From positions 1 through 35,938 of the forward strand of contig JANYJG010000216.1 of NCBI GenBank assembly GCA_025358515.1: a DNA stretch of 35,938 bases, in the 5' to 3' direction. The notes below the pieces were generated by a model. It saw only the letters and a list, made by a program, of their open reading frames with translations, did no database searches and was not told the origin of the DNA. Positions 27,831 to 35,066 of this stretch are shown piece by piece. This DNA comes from Chloroflexota bacterium (GTDB lineage Bacteria > Chloroflexota > Limnocylindria > Limnocylindrales > CSP1-4). Both the position numbers and the translations under genes were made by a program. Numbering within the stretch: the first letter of the stretch is position 1; each line of letters starts with the position of its first letter.

Positions 27831-27953
27831 ATGACCAGCTGCCGCAACCTCGCATTCAGCGCCTTCCGGACCGCCCTGGCGGTAATGTTCGCGGCCCTGC
27901 TCATCCTCGTGGTCCTGCCGATGGCGGTCGCAGCCCAGGCATCGACCAACTAG
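27831..27953 (+). CDS. Possible 40-residue hydrophobic small protein
   Basis: An ATG frame encodes MTSCRNLAFSAFRTALAVM followed by FAALLILVVLPMAVAAQASTN. A basic start, a long hydrophobic stretch and an Ala-x-Ala end resemble a signal peptide or a single-helix membrane peptide. The ribosome site is weak (AAAGG only two bases before ATG; a leaderless start is possible). I do not recognise the family. It is divergent from GH9. Confidence 0.38.
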   Translation: MTSCRNLAFSAFRTALAVMFAALLILVVLPMAVAAQASTN

Positions 27954-28055
27954 AGAAGTACACCTCGACGTCGCAATCGAGGACAGGGGCAACGGTTCGG
28001 TGTGGTGGCCGGAACGCTAGCCCGTCGAACGGCCCAGTGAGCTGGCCGCAAGACC

Positions 28056-28087
28056 ACAGAGCCCGCCGGTTTTCCGGCGGGCTCTGT
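28056..28087. terminator. Terminator hairpin after the imuA-imuB-DUF6504 operon
   Basis: A perfect 14-bp stem (ACAGAGCCCGCCGG with its complement) and a four-base TTTT/AAAA loop, 15 bases past the DUF6504 stop. It could also stop plus-strand transcription. Confidence 0.82.
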
Positions 28088-28102
28088 CGATCTCAGGCGC
28101 AG

Positions 28103-28351
28103 TCAGTCGTATAGCCGCTCCAGGTGCCACGTCCCATCGGCCCGATCGATGTATAGCAGCGCCAGCCAGCGAGCCCCGGCAACCTTGAAGTAGTCGCGTT
28201 CGATCGGCCGGCTCCACCAACTCTCCTCGACGCGCCAACGGTTGCAGACCTCGATCTGTTCTCGTCGACCGTTCCAGCGGAAAGCAACCAGCGTCCCGGC
28301 CTGATCCAGTTCCACCTCTATCGAGGGATGCTCCCGCAGCAGCCGCGTCAT
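28103..28351 (-). CDS. DUF6504-like small protein of the ImuB operon
   Basis: An 82-residue protein starting MTRLLREHPSIEVELDQAG, with RWNGRREQIEVCNRWRVEESWW, RDYFKV and ALLYIDRADGTWHLERLYD. This Trp-rich pattern resembles the DUF6504 proteins encoded next to imuB or dnaE2 in many bacteria; their function is not established. The ATG overlaps the imuB stop by four bases (ATGA), so it is translationally coupled. A longer frame starting at 28474 only adds residues that shadow imuB. Confidence 0.85.
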   Translation of the reverse strand: MTRLLREHPSIEVELDQAGTLVAFRWNGRREQIEVCNRWRVEESWWSRPIERDYFKVAGARWLALLYIDRADGTWHLERLYD

Positions 28352-29700
28352 AGGGCAGAACCAGCGGCGCTGTCGCCCTTGGCTGCGGCTCCAGCGGCGC
28401 GTCCATCGGTTTGCCGCCGCCACGTCCATCGGGCTTCGGCGAGCGGCGCCTCCGTGTCCCCCAACTCCGCCCATCCGACCCGGCCCTCACCGAAGCGGAG
28501 CCCGAGTCTGGCGAGCTGCCAGCCAAGCCGGCCGGTCCGTCCGGTCTGGGGCGTGAAGAGAGTGAGCTGGCAGCCGGCAGCGGGCGCCACGTCGCCGAGT
28601 TGGAGGTCGAGGCGCGAGACCGGCGCTTGCGGCGGCGCCATCTCCAGCCGGGCGATTAGCAGGCGCTCTATGGCCAGCCCTTCCGACGTGGGCTCGGGCA
28701 GGAGCTGATCGATGACAAGTTGAGTCGGCCCCTCTCCGGCGACGAAGGTTCGATCCAGCTCCAGGGTCAATCTAGCGCGTGAGGTCGCGGCGCCGCGAGC
28801 CTGGAGTTGATCGCCGAAGGCGGCCGCTAGCCTATGCAGGACGAACCGGAGCCCCTCGACATCCGAGACCGGCGGATCAATGGGCAGTGCCAGCACCATC
28901 CGTTCCGGGGCGCGCCGCGGCCGGAACGGATTCGTTTCCTCGCCGCGAGCCCGGGCATGGAGCCGCTCGCCCTCCGGCCCGAACCGCGCCACCAGAGCGG
29001 AACGCGGTAGTTGGGCGACCTGGCCGATGGCCCTCAGTCCAAGCCTGTCGAGACGGGCGCGTATCTCCGGGTCGCGACTCAGCATGGCCGCGGAAAGCGG
29101 TGCCAGGAACTCGGCGTCCGCGCCCGGTGCCACGACATGCAGCAGAACGGCGCCGGCGGCGCTACCGGCCGAGCCGGCTCCGGGCGCGGCGACGGGCGCG
29201 CCGGGCACGGCGGCTGCGATCGAGGCCGCGACCGCGGCGGCAAATCGCGTCCCGCCGATCCCCGCCAACGGCCGCCCGGGCAGGACCCCCGCCAACGACT
29301 CGCCAACACGGGCAACGATCAGCGGCTCCGGCCCCCATAGCCGCTCAAGACCATCCAGCTGGACCTCGATCCGCCCGAACCCCGACCCGGCCGTCTCCGT
29401 CTCGGCGGCAATGCCCGGGCTGTAACCAGCCAGCAGATCTAGCGCCGCATCGAGCGCGGCCGCATCAGCTATCGGATCGGGATCGAGAAACCTGGCCTCC
29501 GGGGCGAGACGGTGAGCCGACCCAAGCGGCATCCCGACCCGAACTCCTAGCTCCAATGCCGATCGGCTCGCGTCCAGAACCAGGCCGTCCGACCAAGGCT
29601 TGCCGCCCAGCACGATCGGCTCTGCCGGGGAAGGGAAAGGCGATCGGCCTCGGGCCAGGCGGAGTAGAAGGTGCGGCCAGTAGAGATGGAGGAGTCGCAT
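28348..29700 (-). CDS. imuB: ImuB, non-catalytic Y-family polymerase homologue
   Basis: A 450-residue ImuB, the bridging factor of the mutasome that links DnaE2 to the beta clamp. It starts MRLLHLYWPHLLLRLARG, where active Y-family polymerases carry their first catalytic Asp; the second acidic site is replaced too (EVQLDGLERLWGP, no SYDE). ImuB is known to lack these residues. Helix-hairpin-helix features (LDRLGLRAIGQVAQLPRSALVARFGPEGERLHARARG) and the fold after it (PFRPRRAPERMVLALPIDPPVSDVEGLRF) match. I use ATG at 29700; ATG at 29718 is also possible. Neither has a clear ribosome site. Its first ~235 bases overlap the imuA reading frame. Confidence 0.9.
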   Translation of the reverse strand: MRLLHLYWPHLLLRLARGRSPFPSPAEPIVLGGKPWSDGLVLDASRSALELGVRVGMPLGSAHRLAPEARFLDPDPIADAAALDAALDLLAGYSPGIAAETETAGSGFGRIEVQLDGLERLWGPEPLIVARVGESLAGVLPGRPLAGIGGTRFAAAVAASIAAAVPGAPVAAPGAGSAGSAAGAVLLHVVAPGADAEFLAPLSAAMLSRDPEIRARLDRLGLRAIGQVAQLPRSALVARFGPEGERLHARARGEETNPFRPRRAPERMVLALPIDPPVSDVEGLRFVLHRLAAAFGDQLQARGAATSRARLTLELDRTFVAGEGPTQLVIDQLLPEPTSEGLAIERLLIARLEMAPPQAPVSRLDLQLGDVAPAAGCQLTLFTPQTGRTGRLGWQLARLGLRFGEGRVGWAELGDTEAPLAEARWTWRRQTDGRAAGAAAKGDSAAGSAL

Positions 29701-30685
29701 CGACGGAGACCGGAGCATTGGGATGAGCGGAAAGCGGCGACGGCCGGACCGCAGACAAATGAGCGGCCGGACGTAAGAGGCCCGGCGGATGCAACCTCAC
29801 CGCCAACCTGCCCGGCGCCGACTCTCTCAGAAGCTCGTCTCGGGCCAGGCAAGCGTCCCGGGGGCCACCGTCCGCGTACAGAATTCGAAGCTCCGCGGCT
29901 CGACCCGGAGGCCCAAACCGGTCGCGCGAAACGCGGACCTCTGTCCGCTGGCCCACCACGTCACGCCCGAGCCTGATCCAGGCCCGACGGTTCAACTCCA
30001 GCCGCAGAGCGGCCTCCTGGGTCAGCGCGCCCAGGAGCGCGGCCGGCAGACCAGGCGGCTCCAGGACAAGCATCTGGACACCCGCCCGACGAGCCATCGC
30101 GGACAGCCTGTGGACCCGTTCGGCCAGACGAGCCGCGGAGACTCCCGCCGAATCCAGGGGCTTGTTCGGCAGATCGAACAGCAGCAAATCGACCGTTCGA
30201 TCCTGGAGTAGCATCGCGGCCATCGCCAGCGCCTCCGCAAGGGATTCCGGCATGAGGACGACCAGCCAGTCCAGCTGGACGCCTCTGGCTACCGCCTCTA
30301 CCGGGTCCAGACTCTTGGCGAGATCCAGGTACGCAACTATCCCGCCCAGCGCCTGAACCTGGGCGACGGCCTGCAGCGCAAGCGTGGTCTTGCCGCTCGT
30401 TCCATCGCCCTGGAGAGCCGTGGTTGCGGTCCGCGGAAAACCGCCTAGACCGAGGATCGAGTCGAGGGCGGTGAAGCCCGTTGGGATGGCCCTCTCGTCC
30501 GGCACGATCATTGGGCGAGCGGCCGGAGCGCCCATCCGCGAGACTGCCTGCTCGTCGTCCGGTTCCGGCTGCGGAGCCATTGCGAGAGCCCCGATAACCT
30601 CTCCGCCCCACCGCGGAGCTGCTCCACCCCAACGTCCCTGGAGGGACGTCAAAGCGGCCTGGACATTGGGGGAAGGGGTCTTCAT
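29465..30685 (-). CDS. imuA: ImuA, RecA-like accessory protein of the mutasome
   Basis: A 406-residue protein. The RecA/SulA-like core spans ~60-290: IPTGFTALDSILGLGGFPR, Walker A GDGTSGKTT (93-101), GGIVAYLDLAKSLDP, Walker B-like VDLLLFDLP, then LVLEPPGLPAALLGALTQEAALRLELNRRAW. ImuA interacts with ImuB and helps recruit the mutasome. Residues ~329-406 are a Pro/Ser/Arg-rich tail read from the same DNA as the start of imuB, so either the two genes truly overlap by 236 bases or the tail is dispensable read-on. The ATG at 30685 lies nine bases after a TAGTAT -10 with no Shine-Dalgarno, implying a near-leaderless mRNA. A LexA-like box sits on the promoter. Confidence 0.88.
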   Translation of the reverse strand: MKTPSPNVQAALTSLQGRWGGAAPRWGGEVIGALAMAPQPEPDDEQAVSRMGAPAARPMIVPDERAIPTGFTALDSILGLGGFPRTATTALQGDGTSGKTTLALQAVAQVQALGGIVAYLDLAKSLDPVEAVARGVQLDWLVVLMPESLAEALAMAAMLLQDRTVDLLLFDLPNKPLDSAGVSAARLAERVHRLSAMARRAGVQMLVLEPPGLPAALLGALTQEAALRLELNRRAWIRLGRDVVGQRTEVRVSRDRFGPPGRAAELRILYADGGPRDACLARDELLRESAPGRLAVRLHPPGLLRPAAHLSAVRPSPLSAHPNAPVSVDATPPSLLAAPSTPPGPRPIAFPFPGRADRAGRQALVGRPGSGREPIGIGARSSGRDAAWVGSPSRPGGQVSRSRSDS

Positions 30686-30698
30686 TAGACGTCAATAC

Positions 30699-30714
30699 TA
30701 GAACATACGTTCTA
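30699..30714. promoter_or_regulatory. LexA-like operator upstream of imuA
   Basis: TAGAACATACGTTCTA, an inverted repeat with the same TAGAAC-N4-GTTCTA core as the dnaE2 site. It overlaps TAGTAT (30695-30700, minus strand), the likely -10 of imuA. Confidence 0.88.
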
Positions 30715-30794
30715 CTAGTCAAGCCCCCGGGCGTCGGCGATACGAAGCACACCGCAGGACCGGCCTTGCCGGGTTTGGGGCGGTAGGGCTGTGC

Positions 30795-30800
30795 TAGACT
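30795..30800 (+). promoter_or_regulatory. Candidate -10 of the tRNA-Ala gene
   Basis: TAGACT, 12 bases before the first tRNA base. A -35 is unclear; TTGGGG at 30775-30780 is a weak candidate. Confidence 0.45.
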
Positions 30801-30812
30801 CCTGCCTCGCGT

Positions 30813-30888
30813 GGGGATGTAGCTCAGCTGGAAGAGCACCGCGTTCGCATCGCGGGGGTCAGGGGTTCGAGTCCCCTCATCTCCACCA
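30813..30888 (+). tRNA. tRNA-Ala, anticodon CGC
   Basis: A complete cloverleaf with encoded CCA. Acceptor GGGGATG pairs with CATCTCC and includes the G3-U70 wobble pair that identifies alanine tRNAs. The anticodon stem CCGCG/CGCGG holds loop TTCGCAT, anticodon CGC, which reads GCG codons, common in this GC-rich genome. The T arm is AGGGG-TTCGAGT-CCCCT. Confidence 0.97.
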
Positions 30889-31090
30889 CTTCCCTCCGGT
30901 CAACCAACCGCGCCTCCTCCGCCGCCGCCGTTGGTTCTGGCGTGCCCGTCGCCGCCAAACCGGTGAGTGCTATCCGCGTCTTGAGCGCCCTCGCCGAGTC
31001 ACGCCCGCCGAGTGGCAATTCCGCGTCTGGTCCACGCCGTCGCAAGAGGAAGTCACCCGTTTTCGGCCGCCGCGTCTCTTAGTACGTAGG

Positions 31091-31606
31091 ATGGGAAACG
31101 TGGCTAAGCAGGATGCGTCGCTCGACCGATCCGACCAACGGGTCGCGGTCTTGGACATCGACGCGCTCGTGGCTCAACACGGCGCCCTGCTGCTGGCGCT
31201 GGCCCACGCCATCACACGGAACTGGTCGGAGGCGGAAGACCTCTATCAGTCCACCTTCGAGATCGCGCTACGCCACGCCGATCAACTTCGCGATCCTGCG
31301 GCTGCCAAGGCGTGGCTAGTTCGCATCGAGAGCCGAGAGGCTTTTCGCCTGAGGCGGCGCCTGAGGCGCTTCGTTTCCCTGGACGATCGCGTCGAGGAGT
31401 TGCGGGTCGACGGCGAGATGGGCATTTCGGTCGATCTGCGACGCGCCATCGCAGGTCTTCCGCCGAGGACACGGGCGGCACTACTGCTCCACCACTACAG
31501 CGGATTCTCGGTCGAGGAGACGGCTGGCGCGCTGGGCGTTAGTCCGAACACGGTGAAGACTCAGCTGCGCAAGGGCCTGGCCAGGGTCCGGGAGGAACTT
31601 CGATGA
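31091..31606 (+). CDS. ECF-type RNA polymerase sigma factor
   Basis: A 171-residue sigma-70 family protein with only regions 2 and 4, as in extracytoplasmic-function sigma factors. Region 2 covers LVAQHGALLLALAHAITRNWSEAEDLYQSTFEIALRH; region 4 is LPPRTRAALLLHHYSGFSVEETAGALGVSPNTVKTQLRKGLARVREEL, a clear helix-turn-helix. It directs polymerase to a small regulon. The ATG at 31091 gives the domain directly; a longer frame runs back through the tRNA and is not real. Its TGA overlaps the next ATG (ATGA), and that gene encodes a membrane protein likely to act as its anti-sigma factor. Confidence 0.93.
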   Translation: MGNVAKQDASLDRSDQRVAVLDIDALVAQHGALLLALAHAITRNWSEAEDLYQSTFEIALRHADQLRDPAAAKAWLVRIESREAFRLRRRLRRFVSLDDRVEELRVDGEMGISVDLRRAIAGLPPRTRAALLLHHYSGFSVEETAGALGVSPNTVKTQLRKGLARVREELR

Positions 31607-32916
31607 AAGGCGATCGAACGCTTTCGGAAGAAGAGGCAATCGCGGCCGTACGCGGCTACTTCGAGCAGGAGCTGAGGGAAGCCGGCGCGCGGCGTGTAGC
31701 ACCGATGCGGACCGCCCGCCGGCCCCGCTCGGCGTCGCGAGGGATCGCGTCCCTGGCCATGCTCGCAATCGTGGTCGTGGTCGCGGCAATGGCACTGCGG
31801 ATCGGGGCGTTCGGCGTGGTCGTGAGTCCGATGGCTTCCGACACCGCGGCGCCCTCGACCCCAGCGAGCCCTTCGGCCAGCGGTCCCCAAACTCGTGACC
31901 TCCCTGGGTTGGTCAGTTTCTTCGGGTCGTCGGCGTGGATGCTGCTGGACAGCGGCCTTTCCGTGTCGGATGACGCCGGACGGACCTGGAGAACCTTGGA
32001 TCTTCCGAGCGGCGTCGCGTCCTCCGCGGTGGGAGTCGTTGCGATGGCCCCGGGCCGGCCCGTGTGGCTGGCCGTCCACTCCGGCGACGGCTACCGCCTG
32101 TATCGCAAGGCCAATGGCGCCGCCGCGTGGTCTAGCGTCCTGCTGACGCCATCCTGGGCTCTGTTGCCATCCACGAGCGGCACGGCGGACATGGTCAAGG
32201 TCACGCCGGGTCCCGGCGGCCTCGTCACCGTGGCGGAGACGATGAGCGGCGGATCAACGTCGGCAGTCACGTCCTTGTTCGTGTCCACAGACGATGGCAA
32301 GTCTTTCACGGAACACCCGCCGCGGTCGGGCAGCGTCGCGAACATGTACTGGGATTCGGTCACATTAGTCACGCCTCAGACCGGCGTGGTCATCGCCGGA
32401 CCGAGCACCTATCCCCATGTTTTCCTGCACACGTCCGACGGTGGGACCACCTGGTCCGAATCCAGAGTCTCCGGCTTGCCCGCGGCTCCCAATTACACGC
32501 CGGGGACGCCAATGCTGATCGGTTCGGACATCCAAGTTCCGGTCACGATCTGCGGAGCGGACTGCAACACGAGTACGTTCGTGCTGCTGGTCAGTCACGA
32601 TGGCGGCGCCACTTTCAGCCCCCAGGGGGTCGCGGTACCCGCTGGCGGGAACTCCGGCTCGCTCGGTCCGATCACCTGGGTGTGGACCGGCGGTGGCATC
32701 CTCCAGGAGACAACTGACGGCGGCCAGACCTGGACGGCTATCACCGCCGTGGGTCTGCCGATCAACGTTAGTTCGCTCGATCTGACCAGCCCGAGCAGTG
32801 CCACAGCGGTGATCGTCGATAGTGGCTGCGCCGGCTTCAAGACCGACTGCTTGTACCGCAATTACCTTGTCGGCACGACCGATGGTGGCCGAACCTGGGT
32901 CGAGTACAAACCGTAG
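31603..32916 (+). CDS. Membrane protein with short cytoplasmic domain and BNR/Ycf48-like propeller, putative anti-sigma sensor
   Basis: A 437-residue single-pass protein. The cytoplasmic part (1-46) is charged and helical (SEEEAIAAVRGYFEQELREAG); a helix at ~48-72 crosses the membrane; a Ser/Thr/Pro stalk follows; residues ~95-437 hold repeated Asp-box-like motifs (VSDDAGRTWRTL, VSTDDGKSFTEH, HTSDGGTTWSES, VSHDGGATFSP, ETTDGGQTWTAI, GTTDGGRTWVEY) of a BNR/sialidase-like or Ycf48-like beta-propeller. Coupling to the sigma gene by a four-base overlap suggests an anti-sigma factor that reads an extracellular signal. The cytoplasmic part is short and lacks a visible HxxxCxxC zinc motif, so this is inference. 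Confidence 0.8.
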   Translation: MKGDRTLSEEEAIAAVRGYFEQELREAGARRVAPMRTARRPRSASRGIASLAMLAIVVVVAAMALRIGAFGVVVSPMASDTAAPSTPASPSASGPQTRDLPGLVSFFGSSAWMLLDSGLSVSDDAGRTWRTLDLPSGVASSAVGVVAMAPGRPVWLAVHSGDGYRLYRKANGAAAWSSVLLTPSWALLPSTSGTADMVKVTPGPGGLVTVAETMSGGSTSAVTSLFVSTDDGKSFTEHPPRSGSVANMYWDSVTLVTPQTGVVIAGPSTYPHVFLHTSDGGTTWSESRVSGLPAAPNYTPGTPMLIGSDIQVPVTICGADCNTSTFVLLVSHDGGATFSPQGVAVPAGGNSGSLGPITWVWTGGGILQETTDGGQTWTAITAVGLPINVSSLDLTSPSSATAVIVDSGCAGFKTDCLYRNYLVGTTDGGRTWVEYKP

Positions 32917-32943
32917 ACCCGCCCGGAAACCAGAAGCGTGGGC

Positions 32944-33723
32944 CTAGACGGCCGGCGCGGTGACCTGGTTGGCCGAGTCGTTGATGTTGGTGATGTCGAA
33001 GCTCACCTGGAACACCGTCGTCTTGTTGGCGGCCTTGCCTACGATCGCAAGGCTCACCGGGTAGCCACCCTCCTTGGCGATCCAGACATCGACAGAACTG
33101 GTCGTCGCGCCCGTGGCCCCGAACGAAGCGGCCAGGTCGGCGGCCGCGGTCTGGCCAGCCGTGTAGTGGATCGCAGCGACGCCGTTCTTCTGTTCTTCAG
33201 CGACCTTGGTGTAGTTGGCGGCGTTGGAGGTATCGATGGCGGTGCCGAAGATCTTGGCCGGCGATAGAGCATCGCCAATGTCGGCGGCGGTGGCAGGCGT
33301 CTTGGTGAACGCGCCGACGCCGAAGAGGTCCGTGTACACAAAGCCGCCGATGCCAATCATGTGGGCGCCGGCGAAGTTGAGGTCATAGGCCTTGTTCGGC
33401 TTGACCAAAAACGTTCCGTCGATGTTGGCCGGCGTGTCGCTGGTGCCAGCACTTATGGGGGCCAGGAGGTCGCCCAATGTGCCGCCGAGGACCGTCATCT
33501 TCAACTTGTAGCTACTGATTCCGGCGAACTTCGAGCCCGTGCCGCCGAGGCCGCCGACGCCGCTATTCACGGGTCCGACCGCCGTGGAGGGCTGCTGATT
33601 GGCGCTGCTGGAGCCCGGAGTGGCAGAGTTGGTGCTGGTAGTGGTTCCGCAAGCCGCCGCAACGATGGCCGCGATAAAGAGCAGGACGAGGGGACCGCGC
33701 CCCTCATGGAATAATCGAATCAC
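32944..33723 (-). CDS. LppX/LprG-like lipoprotein, copy 1
   Basis: A 259-residue lipoprotein: basic start, hydrophobic stretch and Ala-Ala-Ala-Cys25 lipobox, then a Ser/Thr-rich stalk and a domain of ~190 residues. SSYKLKMTVLGG, IGGFVYTDLFGVGAFTKTP, SVDVWIAKEGGYPVSLAI and VFQVSFDITNINDSANQV are shared with the next gene, and their order resembles the LppX/LprAFG fold used for lipid carrying. Start: GTG at 33723, with GGAGGT five bases upstream; an ATG at 33747 is also in frame but loses the site. It converges on the BNR protein gene, 27 bases apart. Ligand unknown. Confidence 0.8.
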   Translation of the reverse strand: MIRLFHEGRGPLVLLFIAAIVAAACGTTTSTNSATPGSSSANQQPSTAVGPVNSGVGGLGGTGSKFAGISSYKLKMTVLGGTLGDLLAPISAGTSDTPANIDGTFLVKPNKAYDLNFAGAHMIGIGGFVYTDLFGVGAFTKTPATAADIGDALSPAKIFGTAIDTSNAANYTKVAEEQKNGVAAIHYTAGQTAAADLAASFGATGATTSSVDVWIAKEGGYPVSLAIVGKAANKTTVFQVSFDITNINDSANQVTAPAV

Positions 33724-33840
33724 GACGACCTCCCGTGTCCCAGGCATGCGGACTCAGCGTGGTGAACGCGGCCCAACGGCGTCGCGGCCAAAGTATCACG
33801 AACCTTGTCCACGGACGCTCTGGCGCCGCGCCTTAACGAT

Positions 33841-33873
33841 GTTGGGGTCCCGACCGGCGGCCGAGACCCCAAC
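33841..33873 (-). terminator. Hairpin terminator after lipoprotein copy 2
   Basis: A 9-bp perfect stem (GTTGGGGTC with GACCCCAAC) around a 15-base GC-rich loop, 28 bases beyond the stop of the gene ending at 33902. No strong T-run. Confidence 0.55.
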
Positions 33874-33901
33874 CAAAAGCCTGATACGAGGCCAAAGCTA
33901 G

Positions 33902-34708
33902 CTAGGGCAGGACGTTGGTAGGAACACTGACCTTATTGGAGGCGTCGTTGACGTTGGTGATGTCGTATGTCATCTGGAAGGAGACGGTGCCACCGCTGGT
34001 CTTGGCAAGGATTGCCGCGCTGACCGGGTAGCCGCCGTTCTTGGCGATCCAGATGTCACCCGTCCAGGTCGCGTCCGCGGGGACCTGCAGCGACGGGCCC
34101 ATGGCGGCGAAGGCCGAAGAGTTGGCCTGGTAGTGATCGGCGTCGAGGCCGTTCTTGTTCCCCGACCCAACCTTGCTGTAGTCGGACATGGAACCGAAGC
34201 TCGAGAACATCAACGATGGCGATAAGGAGTCGCCCACGCTCGTCCCGGAGGACGGGGACTTGCTGAAGCCGCCCATGCCCAGATCCGTGTAGTCGAAGCC
34301 ACCAACGGAGATCATGTGCATGGTGAGGATCTTGACGTCGGAGGCCTTCTCCGGCTTCACGGTGACCGTTCCACCAATCGAAAATGCCGCGCCTCCGCTA
34401 GCGCCCGCGCCCCCGAACATCGACAACATACTGCTGTAAGGGCCGCCCGCGAGGGTCATGCTGAACTTGTAGCTGTTGATGGTCGCAAACGCAGCCGCGG
34501 CGCCGGTCAGTGCGCCGGCGCCGCCGCCGCCGCCGCCCGGGGCGTTGCTGGCAACCGCACCGCCGCCCGGGGCGTTGCTGGCAGCCGAACCGTTGGCGCC
34601 GCCGGGCGCCGAGGTGCTTGAGTTGCCGGAGCAACCGGACAATGCGATCGCCGTGATCGCCGATAGCACTAGCAGAGTGCGACTCTGCCGCCGAACGGAC
34701 TGGAACAC
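33902..34708 (-). CDS. LppX/LprG-like lipoprotein, copy 2
   Basis: A 268-residue paralogue of the downstream gene. Lipobox LSGC with Cys26, then a Gly/Ala/Pro stalk with repeats, then the domain with NSYKFSMTLAGG, VGGFDYTDLGMGGFSKSP, GDIWIAKNGGYPVSAAI and VSFQMTYDITNVNDASNKV. GTG at 34708 lies behind GGGGAGGT. The two copies are separated by ~180 bases including a terminator, so each has its own unit. The duplication suggests related but distinct ligands; a lipid or lipoglycan carrier role follows only from family resemblance. Confidence 0.82.
   Translation of the reverse strand: MFQSVRRQSRTLLVLSAITAIALSGCSGNSSTSAPGGANGSAASNAPGGGAVASNAPGGGGGGAGALTGAAAAFATINSYKFSMTLAGGPYSSMLSMFGGAGASGGAAFSIGGTVTVKPEKASDVKILTMHMISVGGFDYTDLGMGGFSKSPSSGTSVGDSLSPSLMFSSFGSMSDYSKVGSGNKNGLDADHYQANSSAFAAMGPSLQVPADATWTGDIWIAKNGGYPVSAAILAKTSGGTVSFQMTYDITNVNDASNKVSVPTNVLP
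34531..34590 (-). repeat. Two tandem 30-bp units in the lipoprotein stalk
   Basis: Two adjacent 30-bp units, differing at three bases, encode SNAPGGG-containing repeats after the lipobox of copy 2. Confidence 0.8.
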
Positions 34709-34896
34709 TGGTACCTCCCCTGGGGCCGGCGGATCGGTGCGATGGGCCAGAATCCCAGGAACGCCGGCGTCGCCACCAAGTTATCACGCCGCACGTTGCC
34801 TGCCCATATGGGTATATGTAATCAGCCGATAGGGTGGGGCCAGCCGGGCCATATGTCGCGCGGCGCGGCCCATGGCGCCGGTCGGGCATGCTGACC
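34709..34896. other. Divergent spacer between lipoprotein copy 2 and the cysE leader
   Basis: No gene seen. A perfect 10-bp palindrome, CCCATATGGG, is at 34803-34812, with a related CCATATG at about 34849. These could be operator half-sites for the divergent promoters. Confidence 0.4.
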
Positions 34897-34926
34897 TTGA
34901 CGGGCCGGCGTCGCAACAGGCATGAT
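34897..34926 (+). promoter_or_regulatory. Promoter of the cysE leader
   Basis: TTGACG (34897-34902) is a near-consensus -35; CATGAT (34921-34926), spaced by 18, fits the -10 at four of six bases. The expected transcription start falls at or next to 34933, the GTG of the leader peptide. Confidence 0.6.
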
Positions 34927-34932
34927 TTACGC

Positions 34933-34989
34933 GTGAACTCGCACAGTTTCGCCTGCTTCTGTCCCCGGCGGCCCCGCCGTAGGAGGTAG
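34933..34989 (+). CDS. Leaderless Cys-containing leader peptide of cysE
   Basis: An 18-codon frame encodes MNSHSFACFCPRRPRRRR and stops at TAG. It carries two Cys codons (34954-34956 TGC, 34960-34962 TGT) and then six Arg. No Shine-Dalgarno precedes it, but the promoter upstream predicts a transcript starting at the GTG. The frame lies before mutually exclusive hairpins and a terminator in front of cysE. The arrangement fits ribosome-mediated attenuation by charged tRNA-Cys supply. Cys-bearing leader peptides before sulfur genes are known in actinobacteria; the peptide itself I recognise from no family. It is too short to prove by sequence alone. Confidence 0.6.
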   Translation: MNSHSFACFCPRRPRRRR

Positions 34990-35066
34990 CCGGCTGCTTC
35001 GCTCCCAATCGGGAGCCGCCGAGTCGCTTCAGGGGCCGCGGTCCTAGCCAGGATCCGCGGCTTTTT
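34966..35066 (+). promoter_or_regulatory. Attenuator: protector hairpin, antiterminator pairing and intrinsic terminator
   Basis: 34966-34979 folds as a 5-bp hairpin (CGGCG gccc CGCCG). 34968-34975 (GCGGCCCC) is exactly complementary to 35032-35039 (GGGGCCGC), an alternative pairing that would occupy the left arm of the terminator. 35001-35016 is a 6-bp hairpin between them. The terminator stem is GCCGCGG (35035-35041) with CCGCGGC (35055-35061), extended inside by T-A and CCT/AGG pairs with one bulge, then TTTTT at 35062-35066. This matches the logic of classical amino-acid attenuators. Confidence 0.6.

Larger units (their letters stand above)
27621..28102. other. Spacer between the GH9 gene and the imuA-imuB operon
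   Basis: This 482-bp stretch would hold the GH9 promoter (none clear), a possible 40-residue plus-strand gene (27831-27953) and the 14-bp hairpin at 28056-28087. Nothing else is evident. Confidence 0.5.

Noticed and set aside
34933-35066. T-box or SAM riboswitch upstream of cysE
   Set aside because: No AGGGTGG-type T-box sequence and no SAM-I core is visible; the Cys codons and alternative pairings fit leader-peptide attenuation better.
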